DNA of 56,548 nucleotides from assembly GCF_023336755.1 (NCBI RefSeq), contig NZ_JALZWP010000018.1, positions 1-56,548 of the forward strand, read 5' to 3'. The translations under genes and the position numbers were made by a program. This document shows positions 24,819 through 32,630 of this stretch, piece by piece (the stretch's first letter is position 1; the number at the start of each line of letters is the position of its first letter). The notes under the pieces are model-generated. The model was not told the DNA's origin. It did not search any database and saw only the letters and a list, made by a program, of their open reading frames with translations. This stretch comes from Roseinatronobacter domitianus (GTDB lineage: Bacteria > Pseudomonadota > Alphaproteobacteria > Rhodobacterales > Rhodobacteraceae).

Positions 24819-25127
24819 TCAATCACCATCCCGGCGCTGGAAGGCTGCAAAGATCAGGGTGCGCATATCGTGGATATCGCGCTCGATGCGGGCGAGGCGG
24901 TCGTGATCTACTTGGCGATCATCGTCGCGCCGCTTCTCCACGCGGGCGCGTTCTTCAGCGAGTTCTTGCTCGAGCTTGTGCAGCAGCGCTTCATTCGTAA
25001 ACGCTTTGCGCGTCACGGCAGTCGCAAGCCCTGCGATGAAGGTGAACCAGACGCCGATGGCGGCCGTCAGACCATGATCGCGAAACGCCTGCAGGATCTG
25101 GTCGGTAACTCTCTCTTGCTGGCTCAT
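24819..25127 (-). CDS. small membrane/coiled-coil phage protein, holin candidate
   Basis: 102 residues with one membrane segment (LTAAIGVWFTFIAGLATAVT) followed by a long charged coiled coil (NEALLHKLEQELAEERARVE). It lies between the tail fibre-like gene and the endolysin, where holins are usually found. A single membrane span plus coiled coil also fits other lysis-accessory proteins. The start overlaps the stop of the preceding gene. Confidence 0.6.
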   Translation of the reverse strand: MSQQERVTDQILQAFRDHGLTAAIGVWFTFIAGLATAVTRKAFTNEALLHKLEQELAEERARVEKRRDDDRQVDHDRLARIERDIHDMRTLIFAAFQRRDGD

Positions 25128-26201
25128 CCGATCTTCGCTCCCCAGAAGCTGGTCTGCTCGGCGGCGAAGTAGCCATCATGCGCGCGGAAGGAGCCTTGCA
25201 ATTCGACGGTGTCGCCCGCGCTCAGTGCTGCCATGCTCTGCAGCCAGAGCGCGGTGGCCTCTGAGCGATGCGTGGCGGAACTCTCCCCATAGCTGCCGCG
25301 CAGCACGTCGCTGCTATTGATCACCAGCCGTCCGCTCATGCGGGCCGAAGTGCTGGCATTGACCTTGAACATCAGCGTCGCACCGAAAAGATATGTCCCG
25401 CTGACCGGCGCCACAAACCGGTTGGCACCAGCATCAAACGCGCCCTGATCATTGTACTCGGTGTTGTTGATCCCGATCTTCGTCCAGGCGCCCACGCCGA
25501 CATAGTTGTCGTAGTTCGTATAACCCTTGAAGCGCGGCAGGTTTGGCTGATCGACGATACCTGTGGCCGGGTCAGCGCGCAGCGCGTCCAGAAACGTGCT
25601 GCCGTCGGGCGAAACAGCCAAACGAAACTGATCACTGCCAAACAGCCCCAGCAGCGCGCGCGTCGAGAAGCCAGTTTGGAACAGTAAGCCCAGATCATTC
25701 GCGCTCGCCTCCTTGTTCAGGCTCTGGATCAGGCTGCCGGTCCCGCCTGCGCCCACGCCTAGCGCGGTCCAGAGGGCCGCATTGATTTGCGCAAGGAAGG
25801 GGTTGGAACTGTCAGCGGTTCCACCCAGCCCAAACCGGGTCAGCTCTTGCAGGGCAGGGGGGCGTGGTGCTGATCCAGCTTGTGCCATCATAGACCAGCA
25901 GCACACCCTCTGCCTCGATCCATGCCCGCCAGCCGACCCGCGGCGGCAGACGAAACCACGCCCCATCGGTCCAGAGCGCGACATTCAGATCCCAGCCCGT
26001 CCAGTCGCCTGTGGAACCCGAGGCCACGATATAGCGGTCCCCTTCATTGGGGCTGGCTGGGGGTGCTGTCAGATCGCGGTCGAGAACAGACAGCTGGACC
26101 AGCCCGTCGAGCAGCCGCAGGGCTTCATTATGGGTGACATGCTTCTGCGCCTGCGCGGCCAGAACATAGGGCAGCAGCAGATTGCTGGTGGTATCGGACA
26201 T
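25124..26201 (-). pseudogene. DUF2793 phage structural protein, frameshifted
   Basis: From ATG 26201 the frame reads MSDTTSNLLLPYVLAAQAQK and HVTHNEALRLLDGLVQLSVL, the N-terminal half of DUF2793 proteins, until LLVYDGTSWIS, then goes out of frame and ends at 25812. The rest of the family continues in another frame (PALQELTRFGLGGTADSSNP; NAALWTALGVGAGGTGSL; FQTGFSTRALLGLFGSDQF) down to 25124. Skipping one base of the six-base run at 25857-25862 restores one open frame. Family members are tail or base-plate associated. Either a real indel or a homopolymer sequencing error. Confidence 0.8.
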
Positions 26202-26230
26202 TGGGATTCCAGGCTTGTTTAAAGAAGAGG

Positions 26231-29200
26231 TCAGAAGAAGAGCGTGACCGTCCGCGCCGCCCCACGCCCGATCAGGGCAGAGAGCTGGGCGATGCGGATG
26301 GTCAGCGTGTCGCCGGGGCCGAGCAACGCGCCCCAATCAGTGATCTGGTCAGTGCCGGAATAAACCGCACCGGCAGTGTTGGTGCTGAGCGTCCGCTTCA
26401 CGGTCGAACCGTCGAGGATGTCGAGCGCGTAAGCTTCAGCCTCCTCGGCGAGAGCGACATCGCCCATGCCCCAATTGTCAGCAGCCAGCGCCCGCGAGCG
26501 GCGCACCCAGCGAATGGTCAGATCACCAAGGCCCCGCGGCCTGCGCCACGGCTGGTCGATATGCGCAACCGAGAAGGGCCGCAGCCCAACACCATCGGGT
26601 GTGAAGCTGGCCGCCACATAGCTCTCGTCACTGGGCGGCCGCGCGGCAGGCCCGATGCGCCAGTTCCATGGCAGGCCCAGATCGGCCTCGGAAATTGGCA
26701 GCGTAGTCAGGCTGTCATCGAGAATGACCACGCGCGCGCCTTCTAGCGTGGGATTGCCCATCGCGGCTTCGGTCCCGCGTTGTCCGCGCAGCAGCCGCGT
26801 CAGGCAATAGCGCCCTGGAGCGATCAACTCGGCCGAGCCCGCCTGCACAATTTCCCATTGCCCAGCGCCGGTTTCAAGCGCCAGCGCATTGGCCCCGCCC
26901 AAAAGCGCGATGTCCGTGACGCTTTCCAGCGTGCCCGAGAACAGATCGATGAACAGGTCATTGCCGAAATCGAAACGCGATGTGGGGCCAGCATAAAAAT
27001 CCGCGACCAGCACGCCCATACGCGCACGGCGGCCGAAGGTGGTCAGCAGATCAAACCCGTCATTTGCGGGGCTGCGATAGACGGCTAGCTCGCCCGGCCA
27101 TGGCCGCGCATGGGCGGCGATCAGTGGACGATGCGCAGCTATCTCCTCGCGCAGCTGGGGCAGGTCCAGAAACAGCACATCAGGAGCACCAAAGACCATG
27201 GGGGTGGCCAGCGTCGCAGGCCGGGGATTGCCGGGAGGCAGATCATAGTTCGCGCGATCCTGCCGCAGGGCCTCGAAGCTGCGAAATGTCGAATCCGCGA
27301 CCGAGACCAGACGCATGTCGACCTGCCGCCCGTCATGGTCGAGCGCGATCACATCGCAGGGGTCCAAGGCAAGGCGCGAGGGCGGCAGGCGGAACATAGC
27401 CGTTTCGCGCCCCGACCAGGCTTCCATTAGCGCCCGGCGACAGCGGCGTTCGGCCTCTTCGGGTGGGATGGCCATGGCGAAGCTTTCAAGCGCAATGCGG
27501 GTCGTGTCGACTGTAATCCTCTGCGCCTCGACCTGTGCCGCGTCATAATCCTCATCGGCGCGCGCCACCTGCCATTTGAGCGCCTGCGGCAGCTCGGTCT
27601 CCTGCGCGCGGGTGAGTTCCATGATATCGGTGCCAGATTCACCTGCACCAATTGCTACCATGTCATCGCTACTGATCACTGTGACAGCAGCCCGCCCGCG
27701 CATGATAAATCGGATCACGCCGCCGGTCTCGGTGGCATCAAAGCCGAAATGCCGCGCGAGCGTGGCGATGGAACTGCGCGGGGATTCCAGCGCGCCGATG
27801 ACATAACCCTCGACGGCGCCCCAAAGACCTGAGACGTCGATGCGCTCCTCGGGCAGCCCAGCGCGGAGGCAGAGATGACGGACGAGGGCCGCGAGCGACA
27901 CCGCGCCGAGCCGTCCGGTCAGCCAATGGCCCAGCCGCCAGTTCGGACCATCGGTCCAGACATCGGTGAGCGCCGGGAAGAAGGGATAGGGCCGCGCATC
28001 CCATGTCCAGGCGGCACACTCGGGGACGTGCACCATCCGGTCGCCATAGACAGATGAGGTCGGATTGTTAGCCGCATCACCCCACCAGAGATAGCTGCCC
28101 TCGAGATAAGCGCGCTGGATTGCATCATCCCGCCAGCCGCGCGAGAAATAGGGCACGAAGCTTTCCGACGACTTGGGGTCGAAGAAGACATTCGGCTGGT
28201 TGGTGCCGCGATCAACAGCAGGGCAACCCAGCTCGGTGAACCAGATGGGCTTGGACTCTGGAACCCATGCGGTCGGCGTCGCGCTTTCCACTCCACCCGG
28301 GCGATTGAAATGCGGCTCCGACCACCAGGCGCGCAGGTCCTTGTAGCGAAACACCCATGGTTTGGTCGCAGAGCCGTCCTCAATGGGCGTGCGCAGCTGT
28401 GCGGCACGATCAGAGGAACTGGCATAGAACCAGTCGAACCCTTCACCGCCTGCGATGTTCGATTGCAGATAGGCGCGGTCATGGATGGCAGGCCAGCCAG
28501 TCTGCGCGTCGGCATGCTCAAATCCGTCGCGCCAATCCGAGAGCGGCATGTAATTGTCGATGCCGATGAAGTCGATATTGGCATCGGCCCAGAGCGGATC
28601 GAGATGGAAGAACACGTCATTGCTGCCATCATCGGGCTGGTGGCCGAAATACTCCGACCAGTCGGCGGCGTAGCTGATCTTGGTGCCTGCTCCGAGGATT
28701 GCACGGACATCGGCTGCCAGATCGCGAAACGCGGCGACAGCCGGATATGTCGCGGCGCCTGAGCGGATGTGCGTGAGCCCGCGCATCTCGGTGCCGATCA
28801 GGAAGGCATCAACGCCGCCTGCGACCGCGCAGAGATGGGCGTAATGCAGGATCATCCGCCGTAGGCCCCAGTCATTAGCGGGGCCGGTCCAGCTGACGGT
28901 CTCACCCGAGATGCTGAAGTCCGCCGGTGTCGCGCTGCCAAAGAAGCTGGCCACTTCTGTGGCGGCAGAGGCGGTCTGGTCGACACTGCCCTCATAGCCT
29001 GCAGCCGGGGAGCATGTGATCCGCCCCCGCCAGGGAAAGGCAGGCTGACCGATATCACCTGCATTGTCGCTATAGGGATCGGGCAGTGTGTTCCCTGGCG
29101 GCACATCCATCATCAGGAAGGGATAGAAGGTCACGCGCATCCCGCGGGCTTTGAGCTCCCGGATCGCCTGTACCACCGCGAAATCCGCCGGCGTGCCGCC

Positions 29201-30247
29201 ATAGACAGGGCGATCCTCAGAATCACGGCTGACCAGTTCGGCGTCTCCGCGCGCAATGCCATTCACCGACCAGTCGGCATTTGGAGTAGCCTTCTCAGAA
29301 AATTCGACCTTGGGGCGGATGCGGCAGTCGCCCGCGCGCAGGTCATCGCCGAACCAGGACACGACGAGGCTCACGGCTTCGACTGAGGGGACCATGGCCT
29401 GCAACCGATCCAGCGCGACGACGATATCGGCGGTGTCGGCTACCGCGTTGGAATTCTCGGTGCTGCTGGTCCCGCCGACGGTGGTGGTGAGCAAGGGATT
29501 GGTGACGGCAATCCCGCCCTCAACCTTCCGCACGACATCGGTTGCATAGGTGAACTCACCTGCGGACGGAATCAGTGTGACTGCGCGCGTGAGATCCTCG
29601 GCCGTGTCGGGATCGGCCAGCGGGCGGAACACCTCAAAGGTCAGCTGCGGGATACGGTTGCCGAAATTGCGGAGCGGCAGCTCTTCAAACACGACATAGG
29701 CGGTCCCGCGATAGGCGGGGGTGCTGGCCGCGCCCATTTTGGCAGCGATAAAGGGATCGGGATCCTGTTCCTCATCTCCAGGATACCAGCGCCAGACGAC
29801 ACCCACCATATCCAGCGGCTTGCCATCAGCCCAGATGCGCCCGATGTCGGTGATCGGCCCTTCGCAAAGGGCAACGGCAAAGCTGGCGAAATACAGATAC
29901 TCGGTTGTCTGAACCTTTGGCCCACCACCTTTACCGCCACCCTGGCTACTCGTGCGCGTCTCCTCCCGAAAATCCGTGGCCCAGATGATGTTCCCGCCGA
30001 CGCGCATGCGACCATAGACGCGCGGGATCACTGCGCCTTCGGAGGATGATGTGATGCGCAAACTGTCCAGCCTTGCGCCCTCGATGCGTTGCGCAGGTGC
30101 AAGGGACGAGACCAGCCAGCTGTCGACGGCAGATCCGATGGTCGAGCCGATCATGCCGCCGATCACGGTGCCCGACAGCCCAAGGATCGCGCCGCCAAAA
30201 CTCGACCCGATGGCAGAGCCGACCGCGCCGAGGACTAAGGTTGCCAT
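26231..30247 (-). CDS. GTA-like TIM-barrel host-specificity (tail tip) protein
   Basis: 1338 residues, close to the gp15-type protein of alphaproteobacterial gene transfer agents. The N-terminus is Gly/Ala-rich (GSAIGSSFGGAILGLSGTVI). A conserved strand block follows (EGAVIPRVYGRMRVGGNIIW). A glycoside-hydrolase-like TIM barrel lies around residues 430-760 (FIGTEMRGLTHIRS-type strand LIGTEMRGLTHIR; DFIGIDNYMPLSDW; KPIWFTELGCPAVDRG). A C-terminal phage tail domain ends in AARTVTLFF. It forms the tip that contacts or degrades the host surface. It follows the NlpC/P60 gene, exactly the GTA order. Confidence 0.9.
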   Translation of the reverse strand: MATLVLGAVGSAIGSSFGGAILGLSGTVIGGMIGSTIGSAVDSWLVSSLAPAQRIEGARLDSLRITSSSEGAVIPRVYGRMRVGGNIIWATDFREETRTSSQGGGKGGGPKVQTTEYLYFASFAVALCEGPITDIGRIWADGKPLDMVGVVWRWYPGDEEQDPDPFIAAKMGAASTPAYRGTAYVVFEELPLRNFGNRIPQLTFEVFRPLADPDTAEDLTRAVTLIPSAGEFTYATDVVRKVEGGIAVTNPLLTTTVGGTSSTENSNAVADTADIVVALDRLQAMVPSVEAVSLVVSWFGDDLRAGDCRIRPKVEFSEKATPNADWSVNGIARGDAELVSRDSEDRPVYGGTPADFAVVQAIRELKARGMRVTFYPFLMMDVPPGNTLPDPYSDNAGDIGQPAFPWRGRITCSPAAGYEGSVDQTASAATEVASFFGSATPADFSISGETVSWTGPANDWGLRRMILHYAHLCAVAGGVDAFLIGTEMRGLTHIRSGAATYPAVAAFRDLAADVRAILGAGTKISYAADWSEYFGHQPDDGSNDVFFHLDPLWADANIDFIGIDNYMPLSDWRDGFEHADAQTGWPAIHDRAYLQSNIAGGEGFDWFYASSSDRAAQLRTPIEDGSATKPWVFRYKDLRAWWSEPHFNRPGGVESATPTAWVPESKPIWFTELGCPAVDRGTNQPNVFFDPKSSESFVPYFSRGWRDDAIQRAYLEGSYLWWGDAANNPTSSVYGDRMVHVPECAAWTWDARPYPFFPALTDVWTDGPNWRLGHWLTGRLGAVSLAALVRHLCLRAGLPEERIDVSGLWGAVEGYVIGALESPRSSIATLARHFGFDATETGGVIRFIMRGRAAVTVISSDDMVAIGAGESGTDIMELTRAQETELPQALKWQVARADEDYDAAQVEAQRITVDTTRIALESFAMAIPPEEAERRCRRALMEAWSGRETAMFRLPPSRLALDPCDVIALDHDGRQVDMRLVSVADSTFRSFEALRQDRANYDLPPGNPRPATLATPMVFGAPDVLFLDLPQLREEIAAHRPLIAAHARPWPGELAVYRSPANDGFDLLTTFGRRARMGVLVADFYAGPTSRFDFGNDLFIDLFSGTLESVTDIALLGGANALALETGAGQWEIVQAGSAELIAPGRYCLTRLLRGQRGTEAAMGNPTLEGARVVILDDSLTTLPISEADLGLPWNWRIGPAARPPSDESYVAASFTPDGVGLRPFSVAHIDQPWRRPRGLGDLTIRWVRRSRALAADNWGMGDVALAEEAEAYALDILDGSTVKRTLSTNTAGAVYSGTDQITDWGALLGPGDTLTIRIAQLSALIGRGAARTVTLFF

Positions 30248-30256
30248 GAATGAAAC

Positions 30257-30742
30257 TCACTCGGGTGTGGGGTGATCGAGCCCATTGCCCGGAAACAGAA
30301 ATGCGAAAGCGATGCGCCGCCGCCAGGCTGGTGTCAGTGGCTGTTCGATCACGCCGAGGCGTTCATAAGCATGGATGAAGCTACAGGGTCCCGTCAGGAT
30401 GCCGACATGCTTCGCGATCGCGCGCGGCATCATGCGGAACAGGATCAGAGCGCCGGGTGGGGCGACAGCAGCTGAGACTTCGATCATCATGGCGCGCGCG
30501 CCCTCTGCCAGCACCTCTCGCGGACCGGTTTCGCCCCAGTCCCGGCTGTAGGATGGGATCGGGAAGGGTTCGGCTCCGACAACTTCCCGCCAGACCCCGC
30601 GGGCAAGGCCAAGGCAGTCACAGCCGACCCCGCGCAGGCTTGCCTGATCGTGGTAAGGGGTGCCGAGCCAGCTGCGGGCAATGGCAATGACCTCGGACGG
30701 ATCGGCATTTCCAGATTGGTTCATTGTCATCGTATCCCTCAC
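30257..30742 (-). CDS. NlpC/P60 cell-wall peptidase (GTA gp14-like)
   Basis: About 161 residues. The catalytic Cys sits in GVGCDCLGLARGVWRE and the His in AKHVGIL, followed by SFIHAYERLGVIEQP, as in phage NlpC/P60 hydrolases with a TIGR02219-type layout. They cleave peptidoglycan stem peptides during DNA entry. GTG 30742 overlaps the DUF2163 stop (GTGA) and has a purine-rich AAGG-type site upstream; ATG 30730 or 30724 are alternatives. Tail-tip module member. Confidence 0.88.
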   Translation of the reverse strand: MRDTMTMNQSGNADPSEVIAIARSWLGTPYHDQASLRGVGCDCLGLARGVWREVVGAEPFPIPSYSRDWGETGPREVLAEGARAMMIEVSAAVAPPGALILFRMMPRAIAKHVGILTGPCSFIHAYERLGVIEQPLTPAWRRRIAFAFLFPGNGLDHPTPE

Positions 30743-31623
30743 AGCACACCGCCTTCATGCCCACCATCGCGCGAGACGTAGCGCAGAATGGTGTCCTGCC
30801 CGGGGATGTGCGGGAAGCCGCGAAAGTTGGCGATATTGGCAAACTTGGCGCTGCAGGTTTCCAGGCGTTTGTCGCAGCCTGCGCGGATCGTGAAATTGTC
30901 GCCCTCGGCTATCGGGCGCACAGGTGCTTCGAGCAGAGTGAGAATGGCCATGCCATCCACGAGATCATGCGTCAGCACCTCAGCCCGCCGCCCGGCATTG
31001 TCTCCAGATGTCCACTCGACCGTTCCAAAGGCGAACCAGCCCGAGGCAAATCCTGACAAGCCAGAGGCCGTGAAAGCCCGGTCGCGCAGCGGGTCGACCA
31101 CAGTTCCTGCGCCTTTGAAAGCGGGGTTCTCCAGATCGACGCCGCAGCGCGCATCGCCCAAGCGCGCATCGCAGCCCGCCTGAAACGTCCGCCCGACGGT
31201 CTGGCCCAAAACATGCGCGAGGCTGCGAACCTCGGCAACAAACGCCATGCGCCCGCGCCGGATTTGTCCTACAGCGCCTCGGCGCATCAGCACACGCTGA
31301 TTGGTGTCCGCCCAGTTCACGCGCCAAAGCTCGACCTCGGCGGCATCCCAGCGCCCATCCAGAATATCCGTCTCGGTGATCCGGTCGGACGACAGCACGC
31401 CCTCGGCATCCTGCGCATCAACCGACAGGTCCGATCCAGCACGGATTTCCGAGGCGGCGAAGCCGCTTTCAGGTTCAAACTCGGTGCCGTCAAATACCAG
31501 CACGCGGTCATGATCGGTGAAGCCGAAGGCCACACCATCAGCGCGGATGATGCGCCAGCACCAGGCGAGCGTCGTGGTGCCCTCATCGAGATGCGTCTGC
31601 AGGGCAGGGTCGAGCTGTTTCAT
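30739..31623 (-). CDS. DUF2163 tail protein (GTA gp13-like)
   Basis: 294 residues from ATG 31623 with AAGG upstream; the longer frame starting at 31995 runs across a small + strand gene and the upstream gene end, so it is rejected. Recognisable family sequence: LQTHLDEGTTTLAWCWRI, FGFTDHDRVLVFDGTEF, VGRTFQAGCDARLGDARCGV, and C-terminal CDKRLETCSAKFANIANFRG then FPHIPGQD. Conserved cysteines suggest the iron-sulfur/metal-binding hub feature reported for GTA tail proteins. Part of the distal tail between DUF2460 and NlpC/P60. Confidence 0.9.
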   Translation of the reverse strand: MKQLDPALQTHLDEGTTTLAWCWRIIRADGVAFGFTDHDRVLVFDGTEFEPESGFAASEIRAGSDLSVDAQDAEGVLSSDRITETDILDGRWDAAEVELWRVNWADTNQRVLMRRGAVGQIRRGRMAFVAEVRSLAHVLGQTVGRTFQAGCDARLGDARCGVDLENPAFKGAGTVVDPLRDRAFTASGLSGFASGWFAFGTVEWTSGDNAGRRAEVLTHDLVDGMAILTLLEAPVRPIAEGDNFTIRAGCDKRLETCSAKFANIANFRGFPHIPGQDTILRYVSRDGGHEGGVL

Positions 31624-31692
31624 AGATTTACCTTGATTTGGCGCGACGGGTTCGACACATTCCTCTGGTGAGATGTGTTCGGTAAAAGGTGT

Positions 31693-31875
31693 ATGAGTAT
31701 GCGTGATACGTTTCAGGACGGGGCAGGCGAGGCTGCAAAACCCGTGGATGACCCCCAAGCGGTGCGCATAGATGTCGTCCGGCTCGACAGCTTTCTCGCC
31801 GCTTTGAAAAAAGCCGCGGAAGAGCAGGACTGCAAGGTGGTTCCCTTCCCGGACAGCGGTTCTGAAAAGAGCTGA
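31693..31875 (+). CDS. small acidic protein, + strand cargo, unknown
   Basis: 60 residues from ATG 31693 (AAAGG upstream) or 58 from ATG 31699. The sequence has VDDPQAVRIDVVRLDSFLAA followed by LKKAAEEQDCKVVPFP. It has no recognised family. It runs against the late operon, tucked between DUF2163 and DUF2460, a position where other cargo genes of this prophage also occur at their own junctions. It may be a lysogeny-expressed extra gene. Confidence 0.5.
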   Translation: MSMRDTFQDGAGEAAKPVDDPQAVRIDVVRLDSFLAALKKAAEEQDCKVVPFPDSGSEKS

Positions 31876-31885
31876 GGCGGCGCGC

Positions 31886-32512
31886 TCATCTCCGTATTTC
31901 CAGCAGGGGAATGGATGTAATCGAGCCCAGCCGTTCGACATCGAGGGTGACATCCAGCGTGTCGCTGTCAAAGCGCACGGGGACATCGAATTCAAACCCG
32001 GCGGTGATTTCGATGCCAGCGGCCGGGGCTGTGGCGAATGTCACCACGCCGGTCGTGGTATCGACCGCCCAGCCGCTCGTCTGTTCAACCCCGCCCAGCG
32101 CGAGGCGGACGCTGCCCGCGACAGGCCTGGTGATGGCGCGAGTCCAGCTTTGGCCGCCGGAGCTATAGTGCTTCAGCAGCGCGAATGTGGTGAGCGTGCC
32201 ATTGCCGGTGCCGATGGGCTGATCGGTGGTGGCGACAGCTTGTGAGGGCGCGCAGGATTTGTAATCCGACCAGTCCTTGAACCGAAACCCGTGCAGGCGT
32301 CCGTTCCGCGCCTCGAAAAACGCCACGACCGCTGCCAGATCATCCGCGCGACGAATGCCATAGGCGACATCATAGCGACGCCGCGAATTGGCCCAGCTGG
32401 CATTGCGCTCCTCGTCGCCCGAGGCAAGCTCCACGATCTGCGTGCGCCGTTCGGGCCCGCCACGCGCGCCGCGGCTGACATTGTCGGGGAAACGGACCTC
32501 ATGGAACGCCAT
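31886..32512 (-). CDS. DUF2460 distal tail protein (GTA gp12-like)
   Basis: 208 residues from ATG 32512, beginning MAFHEVRFPDNVSRGARGGP, the characteristic TIGR02217/DUF2460 start. Further family blocks are RRYDVAYGIRRADDLAAVVA, FFEARNGRLHGFRFKDWSD and the C-terminal DVERLGSITSIPLLEIR. In GTAs this protein caps the tail tube as distal tail protein. The start codon overlaps an orphan stop (TAATG at 32511-32514 region) left by a degenerate copy of a tape-measure 3' end, see the neighbouring entry. Confidence 0.9.
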   Translation of the reverse strand: MAFHEVRFPDNVSRGARGGPERRTQIVELASGDEERNASWANSRRRYDVAYGIRRADDLAAVVAFFEARNGRLHGFRFKDWSDYKSCAPSQAVATTDQPIGTGNGTLTTFALLKHYSSGGQSWTRAITRPVAGSVRLALGGVEQTSGWAVDTTTGVVTFATAPAAGIEITAGFEFDVPVRFDSDTLDVTLDVERLGSITSIPLLEIRR

Positions 32513-32627
32513 TACATCCCCCTCCGGCCCAACGAGACGGCGCGGGCGATATCTGCGTTCGCGACTGCCGGAAGCTCTCGGCGCCGCGCGCTTCAAAGAC
32601 GGCTTTCATCAAATGCAGATCGATCAT
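32512..32627 (-). pseudogene. orphan duplicate of the tape-measure 3' end
   Basis: Between the tape-measure stop (32631) and DUF2460 lies a second, diverged copy of the last codons of the tape measure. Both copies encode ARxAESFRQSRTQ, then DIARAVSLGRRGM and a stop. In the orphan copy the second part is out of frame with the first after a small deletion, and its terminal ATGTAA overlaps the DUF2460 start. This looks like the old tape-measure end left behind when the current gene was recombined in. Confidence 0.7.
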
Positions 32628-32630
32628 GGT

